A DNA stretch of 32,294 bases from a virus, in IMG/VR virus record IMGVR_UViG_3300028025_003846, positions 1 through 32,294 of that record; one strand, given 5' to 3'. Below are positions 14,577 through 20,744 of the stretch, piece by piece. Both the position numbers and the translations under genes were made by a program. The notes under the pieces are model-generated. The model worked only from the letters and a program-made list of their open reading frames with translations. It was not told the origin of the DNA and searched no databases. The number at the start of each line of letters is the position of its first letter. The first letter of the stretch is position 1.

Positions 14577-16135
14577 TAGAAAAGACTTCCGTTCTTTTTA
14601 TCGATTTCGTGCTCAAGGCGACCCTTGATAATTGGGAGATACTCGTCTGTCATTTCAACTCCAACAAACTTCATACCTTTACGGATAGCAGCCTTACCTG
14701 TAGAGCCACTTCCAGTAAACGGGTCAAGCACAACTCCACCAACAGGACACACCAGTTCTACTAGGTATTCCATTAGGGATGTCGGCTTCACCGTCGGGTG
14801 GTGATTTGCTTGTGGCTTAGTAGTGAACTTGTCTTCCACCGAACCTGGAGCATTACCAGCAGACTCGTCAGACTTTCCGTTGTAGACCTTGCCCTTTTCA
14901 TCGAGATTGTCTAGACCCTCGTTGCGGTCTTTCTTATTTGCCTTAGCGACATAGAAGAATCTAGATGCTCCACCAGAATCACCCATCTGGCGTTGTCCAC
15001 CCTCAGTCTCTTGACCAGAGGCGAACGAAGTATTTACTGATTGACCTCTCTTAGCAGGGTATGTTCCACCAGGTCGGATTCCAGATTGCTCATCTAGTTC
15101 CTTTACAGGACAGCCGTCTACACATTCATATAGGACCGTCGACACTTTCTGTTCTGTACTTTCGTAGTCAGGTCGTTCTTTCTGACCGAAGCCTGTCCAC
15201 TCCTCAGTTTTGTTTATCGCATAAGACTCTTCTACTACGCCGATTTCTACGCAGTCTTCGCCGTGCGTGAAGATTAGGTTTGCTGGAAAGCGACCAGTCT
15301 TGAAGTTGTCATACTCAATACGCTCTGCCCCAGAGACTTGTCCGAAACTCAACTTGTCAATGCCAATGGCTTCTTTAGACTTTGCCCCAACATCGCGTAG
15401 GTCTGGCATAGTTCCGCCACCCATAGTGTCAGTCCCAATTCGGGACTTATCGATGTTGATGCCACCAGTTCCCCACTTCAAAACATTGAGCGACACATTT
15501 TTCTCTGAGAGTGGCTTACGCCCAACAATGATTGGTTCAAGTGCTGGCTTTAGTGCTGTACCCCAACCCTCCCATTGCTTAGCAGCGTCGGTGCTTGGTG
15601 CGGTGATGAAATCTGTTTTGCCGACAGTTCCACTCTCATAAAGAGTGTTTTCTTTAGTGGCGTTCTCTCGACTGTTTGGATTACGACCAAGCACTTCACG
15701 CTCAGCCCCAGCCATCTTGTCTAGTGCCTTACTGATGTCTAGAGATTTTGGAAATCCCGAACCATAAATCCAAGAGATAGAATCGCGAATCTCGAAGCCA
15801 GCCATACGAACTGACAGTCCCATAAGGTCTTGCGTGCGTGTGCCAGCGAATACCAAGATGTGTCCACCTGGCTTTAGTACTCGGAAACACTCATCCCACA
15901 CAGCAGGTGGTGGTACGAAAGCATCCCACTGCTTACCCATAAAACCTTTACCAGCAGGGATATGTTCTCGGTCTCCCTCAATCCACATCTTGAGTGCGGA
16001 CATAATGTAGTCAGGGTCAGAGTTTCCCAAGCCATAAGGCGGGTCAGTAACGATAGCGTCTATCGAATTGTCTGGCAGATTCTTTAGTTCCTCAAGGCAG
16101 TTTCCGTGATAGACCACAGCCTCGGTGGTGTCCAT
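14576..16135 (-). CDS. DNA methyltransferase, N4-cytosine/N6-adenine beta class
   Basis: 519 residues from ATG at 16135; a TTG at 16147 is also possible and would overlap the glycosyltransferase. The catalytic motif IV TDPPYG lies near the N-terminus (about 31-34) and the AdoMet-binding DPFTGSGSTGKAAI motif near the C-terminus. That order defines the beta class. A long middle region (about 150-420) holds the presumed target-recognition domain. It transfers a methyl group to N6 of adenine or N4 of cytosine. The recognition site cannot be read. No partner restriction gene is visible, so it is probably an orphan enzyme protecting phage DNA. Confidence 0.92.
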   Translation of the reverse strand: MDTTEAVVYHGNCLEELKNLPDNSIDAIVTDPPYGLGNSDPDYIMSALKMWIEGDREHIPAGKGFMGKQWDAFVPPPAVWDECFRVLKPGGHILVFAGTRTQDLMGLSVRMAGFEIRDSISWIYGSGFPKSLDISKALDKMAGAEREVLGRNPNSRENATKENTLYESGTVGKTDFITAPSTDAAKQWEGWGTALKPALEPIIVGRKPLSEKNVSLNVLKWGTGGINIDKSRIGTDTMGGGTMPDLRDVGAKSKEAIGIDKLSFGQVSGAERIEYDNFKTGRFPANLIFTHGEDCVEIGVVEESYAINKTEEWTGFGQKERPDYESTEQKVSTVLYECVDGCPVKELDEQSGIRPGGTYPAKRGQSVNTSFASGQETEGGQRQMGDSGGASRFFYVAKANKKDRNEGLDNLDEKGKVYNGKSDESAGNAPGSVEDKFTTKPQANHHPTVKPTSLMEYLVELVCPVGGVVLDPFTGSGSTGKAAIRKGMKFVGVEMTDEYLPIIKGRLEHEIDKKNGSLF

Positions 16136-16139
16136 ATAT

Positions 16140-16841
16140 TTAGTCAAGCGTCTGTCTCTTCCTAGGCGAGCGGACTCTATTTCCGCTGACCATTTTTAGC
16201 ATCTCTTCTTTATTCGATATCGCCTTGTATTGGTCGTATCTTTCTTGATTCTTCAAATACGAGTCTATCGTGTAGTCCCTCGTAGAGTGGGAAAAACTCA
16301 GGACAATGGTATTTATTCTATGAATCTTTCTACCATATATTTTCTTATATGCTCTCAGTAAAGCATTGTCTTCATACCCCCACCCAACGAATCGCTCATC
16401 CCAACCATTTAGTTGGTGGAACACCTCAACTGGGAACACCCATAGCCCACCTGGAGTATTCTGTAGCACTAACTGTTCAAAGTCCTTATGCTTTATCTCA
16501 CCGCCAGCAAGTATTTCTTCGCTTTCTTTATCGCTAAGTCGGACATATCCCTTAGTCATACTTGCCACCCCAAATGTCGCCAACTCAAAAGCCTTTTCCA
16601 ACTTAGGTCTGTCGGTGATAATCGTGTCAGCATCTATAACCATAAGGATGTCGACACCATCGTTTATGGCGTCTAAGCACCCACGATTTCTTGCCTCAGA
16701 TACATTGAACTGCTGTCCAACGCTGTCGCTTATATAGATAGGGATGTCGACGAACTCGGTTTTCAACCAGTTATGGACATACTCGAAAGACCGTTCTCTC
16801 TCGGAGTTCAGCCTAAGTGGTACTACTATTCCTATTTTCAT
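16140..16841 (-). CDS. Glycosyltransferase, GT2/galactosyltransferase-like
   Basis: 233 residues. IGIVVPLRLNSERERSFEYV at the N-terminus, VSEARNRG (about 47-54), DAD (70-72) and NGWDERFVGWGYED (about 145-158) match GT-A enzymes with the GWGxED motif of family 7-type galactosyltransferases. A basic tail (RVRSPRKRQ) ends it. The acceptor is unknown; modified DNA or virion glycans are possible. The ATG lies two bases after the 3' end of the tRNA-Arg gene. GAGGGG of the tRNA acceptor strand is the only plausible ribosome binding site. It precedes the methyltransferase by four bases or overlaps it. Confidence 0.82.
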   Translation of the reverse strand: MKIGIVVPLRLNSERERSFEYVHNWLKTEFVDIPIYISDSVGQQFNVSEARNRGCLDAINDGVDILMVIDADTIITDRPKLEKAFELATFGVASMTKGYVRLSDKESEEILAGGEIKHKDFEQLVLQNTPGGLWVFPVEVFHQLNGWDERFVGWGYEDNALLRAYKKIYGRKIHRINTIVLSFSHSTRDYTIDSYLKNQERYDQYKAISNKEEMLKMVSGNRVRSPRKRQTLD

Positions 16842-16843
16842 TG

Positions 16844-16916
16844 TCCCCTCGGTAAGAATCGAACTTACGACAAACGGATTAGAAGGCCGCTACTCTATCC
16901 ACTGAGTTACGAGGGG
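16844..16916 (-). tRNA. tRNA-Arg (anticodon TCT)
   Basis: 73 nt on the minus strand. The acceptor CCCCTCG pairs fully with CGAGGGG. The D arm is ACTC/GAGT, the anticodon loop is CTTCTAA with TCT, and the T arm is GTAAG-TTCGATT-CTTAC. The pair closing the anticodon loop is a C/T mismatch. CCA is not encoded. It reads AGA. Its 3' end lies two bases from the start codon of the glycosyltransferase gene. Confidence 0.88.
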
Positions 16917-16921
16917 TTTGG

Positions 16922-16993
16922 AGCCTCAGGTCAGGATTGAACTGACGACCTACCGCTTACAAGGCGGTTGCGCTACCACTGCGCCACTGAGGC
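16922..16993 (-). tRNA. tRNA-Thr (anticodon TGT)
   Basis: 72 nt. The acceptor GCCTCAG pairs with CTGAGGC. The D arm is GCGC/GCGC, the anticodon arm ACCGC-CTTGTAA-GCGGT is perfect, and the T arm is GTCAG-TTCAATC-CTGAC. The discriminator is T and CCA is encoded right after it (16919-16921). It reads ACA codons. Confidence 0.95.
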
Positions 16994-16998
16994 CAGAC

Positions 16999-17154
16999 CT
17001 ATTTTTTAGTTATCGGACTGATGGTAAAGACTTTTACTCCCCTTATTGCTTCTATGCGAGCCTGGCGTTTCCCCATACCCATCTTCACTAGGAGCGCATA
17101 GCCTTTTTTTATTGGCAGGGTCTCCCAATGGTCGTATGTCTCGACTTCGCGCAT
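16999..17154 (-). CDS. Small basic protein (51 aa)
   Basis: ATG at 17154 overlaps the TGA of the zinc-ribbon gene (TGATG), and TAG is at 16999, five bases before the tRNA-Thr. It begins MREVETYDHWETLPIKKGYALLV, then has MGKRQARIEAIRGVKVFTI, a mix of strand and basic helix that could bind nucleic acid. It has not been recognised before by me. It lies between two tRNA genes in one transcript. Confidence 0.55.
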   Translation of the reverse strand: MREVETYDHWETLPIKKGYALLVKMGMGKRQARIEAIRGVKVFTISPITKK

Positions 17155-17261
17155 CAACGGCCTTTCTCAGCGTCGCGTCTTTCTTTGTAGCACTTAGGGC
17201 AATAACTTCCCTTGAATCTAATTCTATGCTTGCGACAGGGATAACCTAGGTTGATTCTCAT
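17154..17261 (-). CDS. Mini zinc-ribbon protein (35 aa)
   Basis: ATG at 17261, four bases downstream of the tRNA-Gln gene on the same strand. The sequence is strongly basic and carries CRKHR near the start and YCPKCYKERR later. C9, H12, C21 and C24 could bind one zinc ion. Such tiny C-x2-H...C-x2-C proteins are frequent in phage tRNA regions. The role is unknown. Confidence 0.55.
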   Translation of the reverse strand: MRINLGYPCRKHRIRFKGSYCPKCYKERRDAEKGR

Positions 17262-17265
17262 CTTG

Positions 17266-17336
17266 CTCCCCGACCAGGACTCGAACCTAGAAAGCCGACT
17301 CCAAAGGTCGGAGTGTTGCCATTACACCATCGGGGA
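17266..17336 (-). tRNA. tRNA-Gln (anticodon TTG)
   Basis: 71 nt. The acceptor TCCCCGA pairs with TCGGGGA. The D arm is GTGT/ACAC, the anticodon arm CCGAC-CTTTGGA-GTCGG reads TTG, and the T arm is CTAGG-TTCGAGT-CCTGG with one wobble pair. The discriminator is G; CCA is not encoded. It reads CAA. Confidence 0.92.
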
Positions 17337-17340
17337 CTAA

Positions 17341-17634
17341 TCACAGTTCTTCTCTACTTCCTACAGCAAGCATAAGCAGGTCAATCTGCTCAATTGTGTC
17401 AGCACAGTATCCCTCCCACTGGCTTTCTTCAATAGTAAGAAGTCTGGCACGCTCGTTAGTCAGTATCTCTAGGACACGCTCACGCTCTGCGTTAGTTCCA
17501 ACAAGTGTGGCTAGTCTTTCGGCTAACTTGTAGCCAACACCAACCCCATCTTCCCAACCTTGCTCATAAGCAGGATTGGTGAACCACCTAAACGCTCGGC
17601 TGGTGGCCAGCCTCTTCACTAGCGTCTCTAGCAT
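17341..17634 (-). CDS. Small hypothetical protein of the GxxxG-AERERV family
   Basis: 97 residues from the ATG at 17634, supported by AGGAG five to six bases upstream. The start lies inside the upstream gene (47 bp overlap). The core AYEQGWEDGVGVGYKLAERLATLVGTNAERERVLEIL shows spaced glycines and an AERERV helix, as in the proteins at 12909, 13112 and 17588. The C-terminal part is helical (TIEQIDLLMLAV). The function is unknown. It ends four bases before tRNA-Gln. Confidence 0.62.
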   Translation of the reverse strand: MLETLVKRLATSRAFRWFTNPAYEQGWEDGVGVGYKLAERLATLVGTNAERERVLEILTNERARLLTIEESQWEGYCADTIEQIDLLMLAVGSREEL

Positions 17635-17929
17635 CTCTCTCCTCTAGTTCCTTGAGCACCCATTGGAGAGCACCGATGAAACCATCGTCTTGTGTTTTCC
17701 ATAGTAGTTCAGTCTTGATGATTTCGCGAATTGCTTCCCGTTCCTCAGCAACCCCAGTTTGTTTCCAAGAAACAGCGATTTCTTTGTAGTCGTACTTGTC
17801 TATTTCTACCTTAGGACCGTCGACGATTTCGCTTTGATGATTTAGGGCTTTGCTCACCGTCTCGGCGAATACCTGAGATTTGTAGCCTAGGCTGGCTAAG
17901 AGTTTTTCTGCAAACTTCTTTTCTTCCAT
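17588..17929 (-). CDS. Small hypothetical protein of the same AEERxxI family
   Basis: 113 residues, mostly helical and charged. Residues about 48-70 (YKEIAVSWKQTGVAEEREAIREII) match the AEER core seen in three other short proteins in this window. A GFIGALQWVLKELEERDAR helix follows. It starts inside the membrane-protein gene's 3' end (34 bp overlap) and carries the next gene's ribosome binding site in its own coding region. The function is unknown. Confidence 0.6.
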   Translation of the reverse strand: MEEKKFAEKLLASLGYKSQVFAETVSKALNHQSEIVDGPKVEIDKYDYKEIAVSWKQTGVAEEREAIREIIKTELLWKTQDDGFIGALQWVLKELEERDARDASEEAGHQPSV

Positions 17930-18060
17930 CTTCTTTCCAATTTCCTTTGGATTGCTTTTTCTGTGGGATTAGTGTATTTCTTTATATACATTATACCAAT
18001 ACCATTTATCAGTATGAATATCCCAAAGTAAGCGATAGATAGCCAACCTAATGTAGTCAT
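17896..18060 (-). CDS. Small single-pass membrane protein
   Basis: 54 residues from the ATG at 18060, chosen because AAGGAGACAAA lies right before it; a start at 18078 would swallow that site. One membrane helix lies at about 4-26 (LGWLSIAYFGIFILINGIGIMYI). A strongly basic tail (RKLERRWKKRSLQK) follows and should stay in the cytoplasm. It may anchor a partner to the membrane or bind nucleic acid. An AT-rich stretch with TATATAAC-like sequence just upstream (about 18081-18095) could be its promoter. Confidence 0.6.
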   Translation of the reverse strand: MTTLGWLSIAYFGIFILINGIGIMYIKKYTNPTEKAIQRKLERRWKKRSLQKNS

Positions 18061-18118
18061 TTTGTCTCCTTGTATCAAAAGTTATATAATAATGTATCGT
18101 TTTTCGTACAGAACTCTG

Positions 18119-18144
18119 GTATAAACCTAAACCTAAGTTTATAC
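18119..18144. repeat. GTATAAAC/GTTTATAC inverted repeat
   Basis: A perfect 8-bp inverted repeat, GTATAAAC (18119-18126) and GTTTATAC (18137-18144) with a 10-base loop, overlaps the stop codon of the 171-residue gene. GTTTATAC recurs at 1820-1827 in front of another minus-strand gene. It may be an operator or RNA hairpin; there is no T run, so it is not a classic terminator. Confidence 0.35.
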
Positions 18145-18654
18145 ATCTCTTAGGTGCGTAGGCTCTTTAAAGGATTTAAGTGATGACAGAGGATACCTCC
18201 AGCCACCGATAGACGGGTCAGCGAACTCTTCTTTCCCGATGACATCGTCTGCCATAACCCAGCCATGAATCTCTACCTCAGAGAAAAACTCCTCGTCTGG
18301 AACATAACAGCCAACGATTGCTTTGCCAGCATCTTTTCTCCAGATAGGAACTTCGCCACGGGTGCGAACAGTTCGGACTTCCATATTGCCGCCCACATCA
18401 GCCAAGTGCTTTCGGTGCGGGTGTAGGTAGTTAGCGTAGACGGGGTAGTTGAGCGAGGTGTTTGTTGCTTTGGCAACAGCCATCTCCGCGGTGATTGTTC
18501 TGGTGTTAGAGGTTAGGTCGTGTTGAAGCGAACCGTTCTTCTTCCCCTCAGCATAGTTAGGTCGGTCTTCACTGCCGAACTTCTCAAGCCAGAGTTCAGT
18601 AGCCATATTCGCGCATCGTCGAATTTCATCTTTTGTCATTTTTACTGTGAACAT
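18139..18654 (-). CDS. Conserved phage protein, possible PD-(D/E)XK-like fold
   Basis: 171 residues from the ATG at 18654, which stands six bases after a TACTAT hexamer. The order of motifs is ITAEMAVAKA, then DVGGNMEVRTVRTRG, then DAGKAIVGCYV and VEIHGWVMADDV. This follows a family of phage proteins in which E, D and ExR could be a PD-(D/E)XK-type active site. That reading is an inference; the family is usually annotated as hypothetical. It is preceded by the tRNA cluster terminator and seems to have its own promoter. Confidence 0.6.
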   Translation of the reverse strand: MFTVKMTKDEIRRCANMATELWLEKFGSEDRPNYAEGKKNGSLQHDLTSNTRTITAEMAVAKATNTSLNYPVYANYLHPHRKHLADVGGNMEVRTVRTRGEVPIWRKDAGKAIVGCYVPDEEFFSEVEIHGWVMADDVIGKEEFADPSIGGWRYPLSSLKSFKEPTHLRDV

Positions 18655-18666
18655 CTATACATAGTA
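18655..18666 (-). promoter_or_regulatory. Putative leaderless promoter -10 inside a GATACTATG box
   Basis: Minus strand GATACTATG followed by TATAG and the ATG at 18654. The hexamer TACTAT (18661-18666) lies six bases from the start codon. GATACTATG is also a half-changed copy of the palindrome found at 2997-3201, which links the two control regions. Confidence 0.4.
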
Positions 18667-18686
18667 TCACCCGACACTTAAAAGTA

Positions 18687-18795
<109 letters not shown>

Positions 18796-19029
18796 GGGTA
18801 CCACTCCAGATTGCTTTTGCCTGATGAGGCTCCAGCGTGGAGTGGTGTTGAGTAAGTGGATTGCGTTTTACCACTACTGCCTAGCCAGCGGTTCTCTGTG
18901 TACCGCTTTGAGCAGACATCCCGTTTGGTCGCTAAACCACTCCGCTAAGAGCCGAGACTGCATTTCTCCCCCACTGGCGGTGGGAGCGATTCTGCCATAC
19001 TCCAGAGCAACCGTCGCCACTCTGTTTGT

Positions 19030-19074
19030 GGGTTGCTGGGTCTTGAACCCAGTGTCTGCCTTGACAGACAACCC
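19030..19074 (-). ncRNA. tRNA-like two-arm element (possible tRNA remnant)
   Basis: GGGTTG at the 5' side pairs with CAACCC at the 3' side. Between them are one 4-5 bp hairpin (TCTG-TCAAGG-CAGA) and a perfect T arm, CTGGG-TTCAAGA-CCCAG. A normal tRNA has about 25 more bases here for the D arm and a full anticodon arm. It may be a deleted tRNA, or a minihelix recognised by tRNA enzymes. No CCA is encoded. Confidence 0.45.
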
Positions 19075-19315
19075 GCCCTCGCCTTTTCAGTTGAGAGGTC
19101 GTCTTTACTATCCAGTAAAGCCGATTATTTATAACAATAATCATAGACCATCATAAAGTCAAATTCAGTCGTGAACTGACTCGCTGCGCACACTTTTCTT
19201 TACTAGGGTGTTGAGTACTGGGATACCTAAGCATCTCTTCGTCTCACGGATTCTTTACTAGGTGGTGTCGCTAGGGACTGCCTAACTAATTGCACTTTGA
19301 AGTTATGACTCTTTG

Positions 19316-19344
19316 ATGGTACACAATGCCACTGACATTGTCAA
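19316..19344 (-). promoter_or_regulatory. Putative promoter within the RNA cluster
   Basis: On the minus strand TTGACA (19339-19344), a 17-base spacer and TACCAT (19316-19321). It lies just after tRNA-Asn and would drive the structured stretch and tRNA-Gly. Confidence 0.4.
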
Positions 19345-19354
19345 CTACCTTTTG

Positions 19355-19427
19355 CTGCCCCACCTGGACTCGAACCAGGAACCTCGGAATTAACAGTTCC
19401 TTGCGCTGCCAATTGCGCCATAGGGCA
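19355..19427 (-). tRNA. tRNA-Asn (anticodon GTT)
   Basis: 73 nt. The acceptor TGCCCTA pairs with TGGGGCA (one wobble). The D arm is GCGC/GCGC, the anticodon loop CTGTTAA has GTT with a GGAA/TTCC stem, and the T arm is CCTGG-TTCGAGT-CCAGG. The discriminator is G; CCA is not encoded. It reads AAC and AAT. Confidence 0.92.
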
Positions 19428-19551
19428 TTGGTTGACCTAGTACTGACTTCCACCAAGTTTGGACCTTGGCTTCAGAGGTTCCCACTCTTGCGAGTCGTCT
19501 CAAGTTTTCACTCTGCTGGTTGGTCGTGTGGACTCAGCAGTAAAGAGCCTT
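19428..19551 (-). other. Non-coding spacer between tmRNA and tRNA-Asn with hairpins
   Basis: On the minus strand this holds CTGCTG/CAGCAG, a GNRA-type hairpin ACTC-GCAA-GAGT, and CCAAG-GTCCAAA-CTTGG, which looks like a weak T arm, then CAGTA that could pair with TACTG at the 5' end. No complete tRNA can be drawn. It may be a strongly diverged tRNA or another structured RNA. Confidence 0.4.
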
Positions 19552-19849
19552 TGGTGGAGATGCGGGGAATCGAACCCCGGTCCTAACATAGTCTGTTTGT
19601 TCTTCTACACGCTTAGGCTTTACCAGCCACGGTACTGCGGGGTACTACGGGTACTGCGTGTTCTCTTTATTTGAGACCTAGATGCTCAGCGAGAACTACT
19701 GCTTTTCTAGGGGCTTCAAGCAACTATCAGGCTGCTAGAGCGAATGCGGAACGAGATTCAGCATTTATATTTTTTAGCGGGTTCAAGAGATACCGCCATC
19801 TCTGCGTGCTTCACCAAACTTCAGATGCCAGTCGAAACCAGTCATCCCC
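19552..19849 (-). ncRNA. ssrA: tmRNA (transfer-messenger RNA)
   Basis: The 5' end GGGGATGACTGGTTTCGACTG and the 3' end with T arm CCGGGG-TTCGATT-CCCCG, then CATCTCC, A and an encoded CCA, form the tRNA-like part; GGGGATG pairs with CATCTCC. The tag frame begins with a GCT resume codon at 19760-19762 and reads AESRSAFALAA, followed by TGA and TAG. It is about 298 nt, one piece, not permuted. tmRNA frees stalled ribosomes and tags the unfinished protein for ClpXP-type degradation. The tag ending FALAA resembles actinobacterial tags. A small basic protein gene lies just upstream. Confidence 0.96.
19724..19762 (-). other. tmRNA tag reading frame
   Basis: Eleven codons giving AESRSAFALAA from 19762 down to 19730, followed by two stop codons in a row, TGA and TAG. 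The C-terminal ALAA is the ClpX-recognised degron seen in most bacterial tags. The GCT resume codon gives the usual leading alanine. Confidence 0.92.
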
Positions 19850-19887
19850 ATTTGTCTCTATTTAGTTGTAAAGAAAGAATAGCACAC

Positions 19888-20028
19888 TTAGTTAGTTTTG
19901 GTAACTAGGCGACGCTTCTCTGGGTCCCAAACCTTAGGGCGCTTTTTGTACGCCTTTTTCTTTGAACTCAGTCTGTCGTCGTTAGCACCTTTTGCTGCTG
20001 GCTTACCGCCACCACTACCCTTTGCCAT
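19888..20028 (-). CDS. Small basic Gly/Lys-rich protein (46 aa)
   Basis: ATG at 20028 with a GTGAGGAAGAA ribosome binding site; TAA at 19888. The sequence starts MAKGSGGGKPAAKGANDDR, then SSKKKAYKKRPKVWDPEKRR. It is strongly basic and probably disordered, and would suit RNA or ribosome binding. It lies 38 bases upstream of the tmRNA on the same strand. A link to trans-translation (compare SmpB's basic tail) is only a suggestion; there is no SmpB fold. Confidence 0.6.
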   Translation of the reverse strand: MAKGSGGGKPAAKGANDDRLSSKKKAYKKRPKVWDPEKRRLVTKTN

Positions 20029-20099
20029 TTCTTCCTCACTCTAGATGATTGCTTATAAATGGTATCACAATATGTTCGCTGTGGGCTTATTGTATTGAT

Positions 20100-20129
20100 T
20101 TGCTATCTAATAAAACTTATGTCTATAAT
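20100..20129 (+). promoter_or_regulatory. Promoter for the helix-turn-helix gene
   Basis: TTGCTA (20100-20105), an 18-base spacer and a perfect TATAAT (20124-20129). The gene start at 20178 is about 48 bases further and has AAAGGAAAC before it, so this is a leadered transcript. Confidence 0.65.
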
Positions 20130-20177
20130 CAGGTATAAAGGTTTCAACCAAATGACAAATACAAAAGGAAACAACAG

Positions 20178-20642
20178 ATGAAGAACAACCAGTTAGTAGA
20201 AGTTTACGCTCCACTTCTGATTGACCTACTGCCACTAGCACGACAGGCATACGGGTCTAGAAACACCAAGTCGCCACAGCACGATGCTAGTCGTGAGTAC
20301 ACCCGCTTGCTAGTCGAGTACTACAACCAAGGTGGCTCACTCATCGCTATCGCTCAAGCAGTTGGCGTCACATACGCTGGCGTTCGCCGTCGTGTAACCA
20401 CCGCTGAGATTTCACCAGCGACTAAGCGTGTCCGTAGCAAGGCTACCCCAGAGCAACTAGCCGAAGCAGTAGCAAGAATCAAGACTGCTAAAGAGCAGAG
20501 CGTTGAGGATTATCACGAGGCTCTTCGCCACGAGTATGAAGACAATGGAATCTCGCTGACCAAGATTGCTAAGGCTCTTGGCTTGAGTTCCTCTAACCCT
20601 CTCTACTACGGAGTGGCACGGACCAAAATCAAAAAGGCATAG
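20178..20642 (+). CDS. DNA-binding protein with two helix-turn-helix motifs
   Basis: 154 residues. Two HTH-like segments are visible: residues about 51-73 (GGSLIAIAQAVGVTYAGVRRRV) and about 122-147 (NGISLTKIAKALGLSSSNPLYYGV). Each follows a helix of similar shape (YTRLLVEYYNQG and YHEALRHEYEDNG), so the protein looks like an internal duplication. It is basic and has no other domain. It is a lone plus-strand gene between minus-strand blocks, with its own sigma-70-like promoter and terminator, as expected for an independently expressed phage regulator. Its target sites are unknown. Confidence 0.75.
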   Translation: MKNNQLVEVYAPLLIDLLPLARQAYGSRNTKSPQHDASREYTRLLVEYYNQGGSLIAIAQAVGVTYAGVRRRVTTAEISPATKRVRSKATPEQLAEAVARIKTAKEQSVEDYHEALRHEYEDNGISLTKIAKALGLSSSNPLYYGVARTKIKKA

Positions 20643-20656
20643 AAGTCTTAAAAATG

Positions 20657-20686
20657 AAAACCCCCTGGCGCTAACTAGGGGGTTTT
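20657..20686. terminator. Bidirectional terminator
   Basis: AAAACCCCCT (20657-20666) and AGGGGGTTTT (20677-20686) form a perfect 10-bp stem with a 10-base loop; the arms supply T runs on both strands. It separates the HTH gene from the convergent minus-strand genes. Confidence 0.9.
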
Positions 20687-20744
20687 CTATTTAGTTATGG
20701 CAACTTGGTCGTACTCCTAGTTGTAAGGAAATACTAGCAGATTT

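Larger units (their letters stand above)
18796..19354 (-). other. Structured non-coding stretch between tRNA-Gly and tRNA-Asn
   Basis: No gene-like reading frame or normal tRNA is found here. Several hairpins are visible on the minus strand: ACCACTCCA/TGGAGTGGT (18800-18808 with 18838-18846), AGCGGT/ACCGCT (near 18885-18905), CTCCCAC/GTGGG-GGAG (18966-18986), CTTTACT/AGTAAAG (near 19107-19124), GATTATT/AATAATC (near 19122-19141), and GTCA-TTCA/TGAA-TGAC (near 19170). TTCTTTACTAGG appears twice (near 19197 and 19251). Being inside a tRNA/tmRNA transcript, it probably encodes one or more structured RNAs or decayed tRNAs. Confidence 0.5.

Noticed and set aside
18824-19156. Reading frames over the structured RNA stretch
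   Set aside because: They lack ribosome binding sites, carry unusual composition and overlap hairpins and a T arm; they look like chance frames.
18796-19354. Group I or II intron, RNase P RNA or other known large RNA
   Set aside because: I found no catalytic-core signatures for these; only unassigned hairpins.
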